Shown: positions 53,798 through 62,273 of the stretch, piece by piece
How positions within the stretch are numbered: the first letter of the stretch is position 1
Layout of the letters: every line of letters starts with the position of its first letter
Assembly: GCF_027922425.1 (NCBI RefSeq)
Contig: NZ_BSFQ01000015.1
Span: 62,001-126,000 of the forward strand
Length of the DNA stretch: 64,000 nucleotides
Direction of reading: 5' to 3'
DNA from: Pseudonocardia halophobica
GTDB taxonomy: Bacteria; Actinomycetota; Actinomycetes; Mycobacteriales; Pseudonocardiaceae
Notes under the pieces: generated by a model
What the model was told of the DNA's origin: nothing
The model's input: only the letters and a program-made list of their open reading frames with translations
The model's database searches: none
Translations under genes and position numbers: made by a program

Positions 53798-56700
53798 TCA
53801 TCGGTGCGCGCCGACCGCCGTGGGGGCGCGGTCGGGGACCGCGGCGACGGCCTCGCCCAGGTCCTGGGCGGGGTTGCCGCCCCAGTGCGCCCCGGCCGGG
53901 ACCTCCTCGCCCTTCATGACGAACGTGTCCGGCTCGATCTCCACGGCGTCGCCGACCGACACGCCGTAGTGCACGAGGGCACCGACGCCGAGGGTGACCC
54001 CGGCACCGAGCGCGGAGCGGTCGGACTTGAAGGCGCCGTCCTCCTGCGAGTGGCACTGGATGGTCACACCGACGTTGAGCGAGCAGTCGTCGCCGACGGT
54101 GGTCATCGTGCGTTCGGTCATCGCCGCGCCGTCGTCGAACACGCGCCGGCCGATGCGCAGGCCGAGCATCCGGGCGACGAGGTTCTTGTACGGGGTGCCG
54201 GCCAGCAGCCGCTCCATCGGCGGCATCGTGAGCTTCCAGTACCGCTCGTGCCGCCAGAAGCGCACGTCGTAGATCGAGCAGGACTTCGGCCGGAGGCGAC
54301 GGAAGCCCGCCCCCGCCCGCTCCCAGAAGATGAACCAGAGCAGCGAGAACAGCACGCTCGCCGCGACCTCGGCGGCGAAGGCGACCGCACCGAGATCGGC
54401 GTAGTGGTCCACGGCCACCATCGCGAGCAGCAGGAGCCCGAACACGTGGCCCCACCGGACCAGCAGGGCGAGGACGATCGTGACGGCGTTGTGCGCGTTC
54501 TTCCTGCGGAGCAGCCGCCGCCGTTCGTCCCGGTCGATCTCGAAGCCCCGGTCCCGCCGCACCGTCCGCGGGATCTCGAAGGCGGGCGAACCGAGCAGAC
54601 CGACGCCTTCGCGCACCGGCCCGTCGATCGGGATCGCGACCTTGGTGGCGAGCAGGCAGTCGTCGCCGCTGCGGCCGCCGACGGGGTAGGCGATCTGGTT
54701 GCCCAGGAAGTTCCGCGCACCGATCGAGACGCGGGAGGCCCGGAACGAGGTGTTGGAGAAGTCGGCGTTGTTGACGGACAGCCCGTCCGCGATGACGGTG
54801 CCGGTGCCCACCGAGACGAGGAACGGCGTCTCCTGTGCCACCAATGAACCGAAGTTCGAGCCGGTCTGCTCGACCTTGCCGAGGTCGTAGCCGAGCAGGT
54901 AGAGATAGCCGACGATGTACGAGCTGTCACCGAAGAGCGTGACGAACAGCTTGACGTTGGTGAGCCGGGTGATGGTGCGGTGCAGCGAGTACCGGATCCC
55001 GTGCACCGGGTACACGTGGTCGGGCCGCACGAAGGCTGCGAGCAGCCGCGGCACGGTGAACACGACCATCAACCCCACGAGCAGGCCGCCGAAGACGATC
55101 GCGACCGATCCGAGCAGGGCGTCGAGGTAGAACTCGGACGTCGTGTACCCGACGGCGCCGGGCTCCAGCAGGATCCGCAGCCGCGGCACCTCGGTCAGCA
55201 GGAGGAACAGCCCGCCGAAGCCGAGCGGCAGGTAGATCGCGAACAGCTTGGCCAGCTGGCTCGTCACGTAGGTGACCCTGCGCAGGCGCCGCACCCGGAC
55301 CGCGGGCACGGCCCGGAAGTCGGTGTGGGTCGGGACCGGCGGCGAGCCGTGCCACCGCTCCCTCGCGGGCACGCTCTGTCCCCGGTGCAGGGAGGAGGCA
55401 TGGCCCAGCTGGGCGCCGTCGCCCATCGCGGTGCCGATGTCCAGCACGCACTTCTCCCCGACCACGACGTCGCGGCCGAGCGTGACCGGCCCCTGCTGGA
55501 TCTTCCCCGCGTGTGCGCGGTAACCCAGCAGGAAGGTGTCCTTGCGGACCACGGTCCCGGCGCCCAGCGAGATGAGGTCCGTGCAGATCGGCACGAAACG
55601 CGTGAGGATCACGACGTTCGGCCCGACCTTCGCGCCGAGCAGGCGCAGGTACAGGGTGTACAGCGGCGACCCCACCATGAGCAGCACCAGCGGGTTGCCC
55701 CGCACGAGTGTCTTGACCAGCCAGAACCGGACGTAGCGCAGGCTCCAGACCGGGAACTCCGTCTCCTTCCAGCGTCCGATCAGCAGCCACTTCGCCACGA
55801 TCGGCATCAGGGTGAGGGCCAGGAACGCCACGGCTCCCGCCACGAGCGAGCGGAGGTAGATCTCGACCAGCCCGACGCCCGAGGAGATCCAGATGTAGGC
55901 ACGGTCCATGACGACGCCCGTGCCCGTGACGTAGAGCAGGAAGATCAGCAGCTGGAGGACGCCCGTGAGCACGTACCCCGCGGTGCTGTGCCGCACCGGG
56001 ACGACAGCCGGTGGGGCGGCCGGAGTGGGGGGCGCCGCGTCCGTCGGGCCGGCAGCAGCGGCGGCCATGCCGTCGAGCGTCGGGGTGGCGTAGACGTCCC
56101 GGATCGAGATCGACGGCAGGTCGTCGCGCTTGCGCAGGCGCGCGCAGAACCGGGTCATCACCATCGAGTCCGCGCCGAGGTCGTCGAACACGTTCCGATC
56201 GGTCGGCACCTGCTCGACGCCCAGCACCTCGGCCAGCACCCGGGCGAGCCCCTGCGCGACGTCGTCGCGGGACGCCGACGGCGCGGGTGCCTGCGGCACG
56301 GGCGTCGCCGCCACGGCGAGCCCGGCGAGCGTCGGGTGCGCGTACACCTCCTTGATGGAGATCGACGGCAGGTCCGGCCGCGTGCGCAGGCGCGCGCAGA
56401 ACCGGGTCATCACCATCGAGTCCGCGCCGAGGTCGTCGAACACGTTGCGGTCGGTCGGGACGTGCTCCACCGCGAGGACCTCGGCGAGCACGCCGGCCAG
56501 CGCCGCGGCCAGGCCAGCGTCGGGCGCGGTCCGGGGGCTCGGCGCCGGGCGCGCCGCCGGCGCCGTCGGCGTCGGGAGGCCCGCGCGGTCGACGTTCCCG
56601 TCGAGCCCGATCGGGAGGGAGTCCAGCCGGACCAGGAGCGCCGGGACGTGGCTGCCGGTCAGGCGTTCGCGGAGCCGTGACGAGACGGCCTGCTCGTCGA

Positions 56701-58177
56701 CCGGGGGCGCGTCGGCGCGGCAGGTGTAGTAGCCGACCAGCCCGGCGCCGTCCGGGGCGAGGTCCCGGACCGCGGCGGCCGCGGAGGCCACGCCGGGCAC
56801 GGCCAGCATCGCCGCCTCGACCGCGCCGAGGTCGACCCGCTCGCCGCGGAGGTCCGCCTGCAGGGCGATCCGGCCGCGGTACTCGATCCGCCCGGTGTCG
56901 TCGACCCGCCCGAGATCGCCGGTCCGGTGGATCCGGCCGGACGGGTTGCCGGGGATCCCGAGGAAGTCCTCGACCTCCGCCGGGCCTCCCGGCCGGTACC
57001 CGCAGGCGAGCCCGAGCCCGGCGAGCCCGACCTCCCCGGTCTCGCCGTGCCGCAAGGCGATCGGGAAGTCGGGATCGAGGACGACGCCCGCGTAGGTCGG
57101 CAGCGGTACGCCGATCGACGCCGGGATGTCCGGGTCGGCCTCGGCCCACGCGGCCGCCACCGCCGCGCCCTCGGGCACGTACGCGGTGAGGAGGCGCCGG
57201 CCGGGGCGGTACCACCGCGCGACGAGGGGCTGCGGGCACGGTTCCCCCGCGACGACCAGCAACCGCAGCGCGGGCAGGTCCGGCTCGACCGTCGAGAGCA
57301 GGGTCGGGGTGGTGCACCACGCGGTCACCCGACGATCGGCGATCTCGGTGTGCAGCGCGCGTCCGGACAGCGTGGGATCACCGGGCACGAGGGTCGCGCC
57401 CGCGACCCACGCCATCCACGTCTCCGCGATCCCGGCCCCGGTGAAGAGCGGTCGCCCCTGGTACACGCGGTGACCGCCGATCCCGAACGTCTCCGAGGCG
57501 ATCCGCACCGCGTTGCAGAGGCCGCGGTGGTCGATCGCCACCGCCTCCGGGAGGTCCGAGGCACCGGGCGCGTACAGCGCGAAGGCGGGCCGGTCGGCGC
57601 GCTCACCCCGTTCGGCCGGCTGCAGCCGCCCGGGGCTCATCTCCGCGATCAGCCGCGCGGCGGCGTCGATCGCGACGACCTCGGCCGTGCTCTGCCGCAG
57701 CGCGTCCCGCAGGTGACTGCGCCCGAGCACGACGCGCGCCCCCGAGTCGGCGACGACGAAGGCCAGCCGGTCCGCCGGGGCGCCGGGATCGAGGGGCACG
57801 CAGGTCCCGCCGAGGGTGAACACGGCGAGCTGGGCGACGCAGGCGTCGACGGGGTCGTCGAACAGCAACGCGACCCGGTCGCCGGCGCCGGTCCCGCGCA
57901 CCCGCAGGTAGCGGGCGAGCCGGTTGGCCCGCGCGTCGAGCTCGTCGTAGGTCAGCGCGGCGCCGGGGGCGTCGACGGCGAGCTGGGTCGCGCGCCCGTA
58001 CTCCCGGATCCAGTCGCACCGCTCCTCGAACACGGCGTCGAGCCGCTCGTGGCGGCGCACCCGCCAGCCCTGCGCCTCGTGGCGGTCGACGACCACGAGG
58101 TCCGACAGCGGGACGTCCGGACGCCCGACGGCACCCGGGAGCTCGGGACCGGGGTCCCGTGGCGTGACGATCGACAT
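53798..58177 (-). CDS. Pls/PosA-like synthetase: degenerate adenylation domain, two carrier domains, membrane acyltransferase-like C-terminus
   Basis: 1459 residues from ATG 58177. An adenylation-type domain (about 50-545) leads to two carrier domains with phosphopantetheine Ser587 and Ser671 (both in DDLGADSMVMTRFCARLR), then about six membrane helices interleaved with left-handed beta-helix hexapeptide repeats (VTLGRDVVVGEKCVLDIGTA). The plan matches the Pls/PosA family whose members make epsilon-polylysine and related polymers. Adenylation motif A3 reads YAPGASDLPEA (Lys replaced by Glu211), A5 is eroded (AYVPEG), and A10 has Asn528 where Lys is expected; A7 TGDL survives. Adenylation may therefore be lost or altered. 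Confidence 0.85.
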   Translation of the reverse strand: MSIVTPRDPGPELPGAVGRPDVPLSDLVVVDRHEAQGWRVRRHERLDAVFEERCDWIREYGRATQLAVDAPGAALTYDELDARANRLARYLRVRGTGAGDRVALLFDDPVDACVAQLAVFTLGGTCVPLDPGAPADRLAFVVADSGARVVLGRSHLRDALRQSTAEVVAIDAAARLIAEMSPGRLQPAERGERADRPAFALYAPGASDLPEAVAIDHRGLCNAVRIASETFGIGGHRVYQGRPLFTGAGIAETWMAWVAGATLVPGDPTLSGRALHTEIADRRVTAWCTTPTLLSTVEPDLPALRLLVVAGEPCPQPLVARWYRPGRRLLTAYVPEGAAVAAAWAEADPDIPASIGVPLPTYAGVVLDPDFPIALRHGETGEVGLAGLGLACGYRPGGPAEVEDFLGIPGNPSGRIHRTGDLGRVDDTGRIEYRGRIALQADLRGERVDLGAVEAAMLAVPGVASAAAAVRDLAPDGAGLVGYYTCRADAPPVDEQAVSSRLRERLTGSHVPALLVRLDSLPIGLDGNVDRAGLPTPTAPAARPAPSPRTAPDAGLAAALAGVLAEVLAVEHVPTDRNVFDDLGADSMVMTRFCARLRTRPDLPSISIKEVYAHPTLAGLAVAATPVPQAPAPSASRDDVAQGLARVLAEVLGVEQVPTDRNVFDDLGADSMVMTRFCARLRKRDDLPSISIRDVYATPTLDGMAAAAAGPTDAAPPTPAAPPAVVPVRHSTAGYVLTGVLQLLIFLLYVTGTGVVMDRAYIWISSGVGLVEIYLRSLVAGAVAFLALTLMPIVAKWLLIGRWKETEFPVWSLRYVRFWLVKTLVRGNPLVLLMVGSPLYTLYLRLLGAKVGPNVVILTRFVPICTDLISLGAGTVVRKDTFLLGYRAHAGKIQQGPVTLGRDVVVGEKCVLDIGTAMGDGAQLGHASSLHRGQSVPARERWHGSPPVPTHTDFRAVPAVRVRRLRRVTYVTSQLAKLFAIYLPLGFGGLFLLLTEVPRLRILLEPGAVGYTTSEFYLDALLGSVAIVFGGLLVGLMVVFTVPRLLAAFVRPDHVYPVHGIRYSLHRTITRLTNVKLFVTLFGDSSYIVGYLYLLGYDLGKVEQTGSNFGSLVAQETPFLVSVGTGTVIADGLSVNNADFSNTSFRASRVSIGARNFLGNQIAYPVGGRSGDDCLLATKVAIPIDGPVREGVGLLGSPAFEIPRTVRRDRGFEIDRDERRRLLRRKNAHNAVTIVLALLVRWGHVFGLLLLAMVAVDHYADLGAVAFAAEVAASVLFSLLWFIFWERAGAGFRRLRPKSCSIYDVRFWRHERYWKLTMPPMERLLAGTPYKNLVARMLGLRIGRRVFDDGAAMTERTMTTVGDDCSLNVGVTIQCHSQEDGAFKSDRSALGAGVTLGVGALVHYGVSVGDAVEIEPDTFVMKGEEVPAGAHWGGNPAQDLGEAVAAVPDRAPTAVGAHR
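56131..56446 (-). repeat. Duplicated carrier-domain DNA, 252-bp period with a 64-bp perfect repeat
   Basis: Bases 56131-56194 and 56383-56446 are identical over 64 bp, exactly 252 bp (84 codons) apart. Flanking sequence has diverged. This reveals an in-frame duplication of one carrier domain. Confidence 0.85.
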
Positions 58178-58222
58178 GAGGCCCCCACCCCAGCACGACA
58201 TCTGCTGCGCCACACGACGGAG

Positions 58223-58239
58223 ATCGTCGCTGCGACGAT
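58223..58239. promoter_or_regulatory. Perfect 17-bp palindrome upstream of the Pls-like gene
   Basis: ATCGTCGC-T-GCGACGAT, 8-bp arms with one central base, 45 bp before ATG 58177. A dimeric repressor site is likely. Confidence 0.55.
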
Positions 58240-58303
58240 TCGTCTCGGCCGTCCGAGGGTGTCCCCGGCGGGGCCCTCGGAACAATGGGACCAAGTACCC
58301 GGC

Positions 58304-58328
58304 GGTGAGATTTTGCCGTCGTCTCACC
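58304..58328. promoter_or_regulatory. GGTGAGA-N11-TCTCACC dyad upstream of the Pls-like gene
   Basis: Perfect 7-bp arms around an AT-richer spacer containing TTTTG, about 126 bp before ATG 58177 and downstream of the VIT1-like stop. It could be an activator site, or a hairpin ending the VIT1-like transcript. Confidence 0.45.
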
Positions 58329-58411
58329 TGGGGCTTCCGTGAGGAAACAGACATATCGAGGAATGGCCGGGATTCGGCCCCGTCCCCGTTCCGCGAATCG
58401 GACGACCGCCC

Positions 58412-59515
58412 TCACCCGAGCGTTGCGCCGAACAGCACTCCCAGGCCGTAGGTGACCAGGGCGGCGCCCCCGCCGATCGCCAGCTGGCGCAGCGCGCGGC
58501 GCAACGGGGGACCGCCGGAGAGCACGCCGACGACGGCCCCGGTGAGCATCAGCGCGATCCCGACGAGCACTCCCGAGACCGCGACGGCGAGACCGCCCGC
58601 GAGGCCGACGAGGAACGGCAGGATCGGGATGGCGGCGCCGGAGGCGAAGAACAGGAAGCTCGACAGGGCGGCGCCGAAGCTGCTGCCCACCACGTCGTGC
58701 CCCTCCGGGGCGGGGTTCGTCGCGGCCACCGCGAGGGCGGGGTCGTTGCTGCGCAACACCTGCTCGGCCCGCCGCCGGGCCTCGTCGGCGCTCAGCCCGC
58801 GCGCCCGGTAGACGAGGGCGAGCTCGTTGGCGTCGACGTCGAGCTGCGGCAGGACCCGGGAGGCGTCGCTGATGTCCGGGGCCGAGGCCGCCAGCAGCTC
58901 GCGCTGCGAGCGCACCGACACGTACTCCCCCGCCCCCATCGACAGCGCCCCGGCGAGCAGCCCGGCCAGACCGGTGAGCAGGACCGCCGTGCGGCTCGCC
59001 CCGCCGCCGATCACGCCGAGGACGAGCGAGAGGTTGCTGACCAGGCCGTCGTTCGCGCCGAAGACGGCGGCGCGGAAGGTGCCGGACACCCGCGCCCGGC
59101 CGCGGACCGCGAGGCCCCGGACGACCTCCTCGTGGATGCGCTCGTCGGCCGCCATCGCCGGCGTGGCGTCGACGTCCCAGCGGTAGGTCGAGCGGGTCTC
59201 CGCCCGCTGCGCCAGCGCCAGCACGAACACCGAGCCGAACCGCCGCCCGAGCAGCGCCAGCAGCCGCATCCGCAGCGAGCCGCGCCCGGCCGAGGTCGCG
59301 TCGTCGCCGAGCAGGTTCGCCCAGTGGGCGATGTGCCGCTCCTCCGCCTCGGCGAGCCCGAGCAGGATCTCCCGCTCGTCGCCGCTGCGCCGGGCGGCCA
59401 GGTCGCGGTAGACCTTGGCCTCCTCGCGCTCGTCGGCCAGCATGCGGCGCCACCGGCGGCGGCTGGCGCGGGACGTCCGTGCCGGAGGCTCGCTCCCCGT
59501 CGGGCTGTCGGGCAT
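58412..59515 (-). CDS. VIT1/CCC1-family transporter with N-terminal ferritin-like domain
   Basis: 367 residues from ATG 59515. Residues about 20-145 are a ferritin/rubrerythrin-like helical bundle (ADEREEAKVYRDLAARRSGD, EAEERHIAHWANLLGDD). A VIT1-type membrane half follows: AAVFGANDGLVSNLSLVLGV, LLAGALSMGAGEYVSVRSQRE, a cytoplasmic helical insert and three final helices. Members carry Fe2+/Mn2+ out of the cytoplasm; the ferritin-like domain probably binds the metal first. It is divergent from the APC permease with an 87-bp gap. Confidence 0.9.
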   Translation of the reverse strand: MPDSPTGSEPPARTSRASRRRWRRMLADEREEAKVYRDLAARRSGDEREILLGLAEAEERHIAHWANLLGDDATSAGRGSLRMRLLALLGRRFGSVFVLALAQRAETRSTYRWDVDATPAMAADERIHEEVVRGLAVRGRARVSGTFRAAVFGANDGLVSNLSLVLGVIGGGASRTAVLLTGLAGLLAGALSMGAGEYVSVRSQRELLAASAPDISDASRVLPQLDVDANELALVYRARGLSADEARRRAEQVLRSNDPALAVAATNPAPEGHDVVGSSFGAALSSFLFFASGAAIPILPFLVGLAGGLAVAVSGVLVGIALMLTGAVVGVLSGGPPLRRALRQLAIGGGAALVTYGLGVLFGATLG

Positions 59516-59602
59516 GGGCGACAGTCTGCGCCCGGCCGGTGGTCCGCGCGTAACCCTCACCCCCGCCCGGGCGACCTCCCCGGGTCGGAAGAGGTGAGCG
59601 CG

Positions 59603-61072
59603 ATGGTGCAGAGCTCGACCCCCCGTTCCCGGCTCCGCCGCGGCCTCGGCGTGTGGGAGGCGATCGGGCTCTCCCTGGCGCTGATGGCGCCCTCGATGGC
59701 CGCGAACATCAACCCGCAGGGCACGGCGAGCTCGGTCGGCCGCGCGGTCCCGCTGGCCTTCGCGCTGGCGACGGTCGGCGTGCTGCTCGTCGCCTACACG
59801 TTCGTGCGACTGTGCCAGCGGTTCCACCACGCGGGCAGCGTCTACGGCTTCGTCGGCGCCACCCTCGGCCCGCGCGCCGGTGTGGTCGCCGGGTGGTCGC
59901 TGCTGGGCACGTACGTGTTCTACGGGGTCGTCACGTCGACGGCGGCGGGCATCTTCGGCGCCGACGCCCTGCGGGTGCTGGGGATCTGGCCCGACCAGCC
60001 CCGCTGGGCGGGGTTCGCCCTGGCGGCGATCGCCCTGCTCGGTGTGCTGGCCCTCGCCGTCGTCCGGGTGCGCGGCGGGACGCGGGTGCTGCTGACGATC
60101 GAGGGCGTGACCGTCGGGTTGATCCTCGCGGTGTGCGTGGTGGTCCTCGTCCGGCTGGCCGACGGTACGGCGCCGGGAGGGCACACCCTGGACGGGTCGG
60201 TGTTCAGCGTCGCGCCCGGCACCGGCGTGTCCGCGCTGTTCCTCGGCGTGGTGTTCGGGTTCCTCTCCTTCGCGGGGTTCGAGGCCGCGGCCACGCTCGG
60301 CGAGGAGGCCCGCGACCCGCGCCGCAGCATCCCGCGGGCGATCCTGGGCACGGCCGTCTTCGGCGGCGTCTACTTCGTGTTCGTGACCACCGTCGAGGTG
60401 ATGGGCTTCGGCACCGACCCGGCAGGGATCGCGGCGTTCACGGCCTCGTCGTCGCTGCTCGGCGACCTCGGGGCGGAGTACGTCGCCGGCTGGGTCGGCC
60501 ACCTGATCACGGTGGGCGCGGCGGTCAGTGCGTTCGGCTGCGCGCTCGCCTGCGCTGTCGGTGCCTCCCGGCTCCTGTTCGCCCTGACCCGCGACGGCGT
60601 CGGGCCGGCCGCGCTCGCGGAGGTCTCCCCGCAGCGCGGGACCCCGGTACGGGCGACGTGCGTGGTGGTGGGGGCGATGTACCTCGAGGTCGCGCTCGCG
60701 TGGTTCGTGCTGGACTCGGCGCCGTTCACACTGTTCCAGGCCTCGGCGACGATCGGCACGCTGATCCTGCTGGTGGTCTACGCGCTCGCCACGATCGGCG
60801 CCGCCCGGCTGCTGTTCTTCTCGGGGCACCGGGAGGTGGCGGCGTGGGAGGTGGTGGTCCCGGCGCTCGCACTGGTCCTGCTCGGGTACACGCTGTTCCG
60901 CAACATCGTCCCGTACCCGGAGGGCGGCGCGGGGACCTATCCCGCGATCTCCGCGGCCTGGATCCTGCTCGGTGTCTTCTGGGTGCTCACCCGGCCCGGC
61001 ACGGCCCGCGCGGCCGGCGCCCGGCTCACCGCGAACGAGGGGCTCGGTCCCGCGGTCACCCCGCCGGGATGA
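59603..61072 (+). CDS. APC-family amino acid permease
   Basis: 489 residues from ATG 59603, with about 12 helices. Family motifs include the opening SLALMAPSMAANINPQGTAS, GFLSFAGFEAAATLGEEARD (helix 6 region) and ACAVGASRLLFALTRDG (helix 8). These proteins import amino acids or polyamines with protons. The substrate cannot be set from sequence alone; no catabolic gene for one amino acid is adjacent. It ends 64 bp before the CinY-like gene on the same strand. Confidence 0.88.
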   Translation: MVQSSTPRSRLRRGLGVWEAIGLSLALMAPSMAANINPQGTASSVGRAVPLAFALATVGVLLVAYTFVRLCQRFHHAGSVYGFVGATLGPRAGVVAGWSLLGTYVFYGVVTSTAAGIFGADALRVLGIWPDQPRWAGFALAAIALLGVLALAVVRVRGGTRVLLTIEGVTVGLILAVCVVVLVRLADGTAPGGHTLDGSVFSVAPGTGVSALFLGVVFGFLSFAGFEAAATLGEEARDPRRSIPRAILGTAVFGGVYFVFVTTVEVMGFGTDPAGIAAFTASSSLLGDLGAEYVAGWVGHLITVGAAVSAFGCALACAVGASRLLFALTRDGVGPAALAEVSPQRGTPVRATCVVVGAMYLEVALAWFVLDSAPFTLFQASATIGTLILLVVYALATIGAARLLFFSGHREVAAWEVVVPALALVLLGYTLFRNIVPYPEGGAGTYPAISAAWILLGVFWVLTRPGTARAAGARLTANEGLGPAVTPPG

Positions 61073-61136
61073 GGTCGACGCGATCTTCCGCGCGGCACGC
61101 TCCGCTCGGCGGCCGGTCGGAGGGGGTGGCACCGCG

Positions 61137-62273
61137 GTGCGACGACGGCGGTTCACGACGCTGCTCGGCCTGCTCGTCGTGCTCGGCCTCGCTCTGGCAC
61201 CCGGTTCCGCGGCCGGGTTCGGCACGATCGACAGCGGCGGGCAGAGCCGCGAGCACGAGCGGATCACCCGGGCCGCCCTGAGCTGCGCCGGGACGGCCGG
61301 TTCCGACCCGGACTGCTTCCAGCCGTTGACCATGGACTACCTGGCCGGGCACGACCGCGAGTTCGGGGCCGTCGGCGCGCCGGACAGCGACGAGCTGTCC
61401 GACCCGGCCGCGCACTGCGACGACGCGGACTACGTGGCGGGCACCTACCCCCGCACCCGCGACCAGGCCACGGCCTCGCTCGTCGACTGCCTGAACCACA
61501 TGCGCATGCGGTTCGCCGAGGGGCTGGACGACGCCCGGGGCCTGCTCGGTCCCGACGGCGAGGTGCTCCCGGCCGAGGTCGAGTCGCACCCGGAGTGCCG
61601 GTCCCGCGAGCAACGGGAGGAACGGGCCAAGTGCGCGACCCTGGAGGCGTTCGGCCGGGCCCTGCACGGCGCGCAGGACTTCTACGCCCACAGCAACTGG
61701 GCCGACCAGCCCGACCCGGCCCGCCCGATCGGGGACGAGAACCCGCCCGGGCTCGCCCTCCCCGCGCCCAGTCCCCTGCTCGACCTGCGCGGCAGCGCGG
61801 CGCCCGACCCGCCCGACGCGCTCAGCACCGGGTGCTTCGTGGCCCGGGACGAGGTCCCCGGCGTCGGGGCCTGCCAGCTGCGCGTCACCCATGCCGGCCT
61901 CAATAAGGACCGCGGGCAGATCGACCCCGTCACCGGCGCGGCCGCCGACCCGACGACGCCGCGCGGGATGGTCGGCACCAACTTCGCCAGGGCCGTGACC
62001 GGCGCCGTCACCGAGACCCACCGCCAGTGGCAGGACTTCCGCTCCGAGCTGGTCGCGCGGTACGGGACCGAGCGCGGCGAACGCATGGCGTGCGCACTCA
62101 GCCACGACGACCCCGTCAACGACTGCGCGGGCACGAACCTGACGGTGGCCGTCGCCGTCGCCGTCGGGCTCGTCGTCGTGGCGGTCGCGGCGATCCTCTG
62201 GCTCCGGCGCTCGATCAGGCGATCGGGACGCGGTCCGGACGGATCGGCCGGGGCAGCAGGTCCCGCCCGGTGA
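61137..62273 (+). CDS. CinY/HetC-like secreted membrane-anchored protein
   Basis: 378 residues from GTG 61137 (GGAGGGGG upstream). A basic signal sequence (RRRRFTTLLGLLVVLGLALA) leads to an extracytoplasmic domain with REHERITRAALSC, ALHGAQDFYAHSNWAD (a His/Asp motif as in HetC and zinc-dependent phospholipase C-like proteins) and about eight cysteines. One C-terminal helix (LTVAVAVAVGLVVVAVAAIL) and a basic tail anchor it. The fold implies a phospholipase-like metal site; activity is unproven. Its last 59 bp overlap the convergent gltD gene. Confidence 0.72.
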   Translation: MRRRRFTTLLGLLVVLGLALAPGSAAGFGTIDSGGQSREHERITRAALSCAGTAGSDPDCFQPLTMDYLAGHDREFGAVGAPDSDELSDPAAHCDDADYVAGTYPRTRDQATASLVDCLNHMRMRFAEGLDDARGLLGPDGEVLPAEVESHPECRSREQREERAKCATLEAFGRALHGAQDFYAHSNWADQPDPARPIGDENPPGLALPAPSPLLDLRGSAAPDPPDALSTGCFVARDEVPGVGACQLRVTHAGLNKDRGQIDPVTGAAADPTTPRGMVGTNFARAVTGAVTETHRQWQDFRSELVARYGTERGERMACALSHDDPVNDCAGTNLTVAVAVAVGLVVVAVAAILWLRRSIRRSGRGPDGSAGAAGPAR

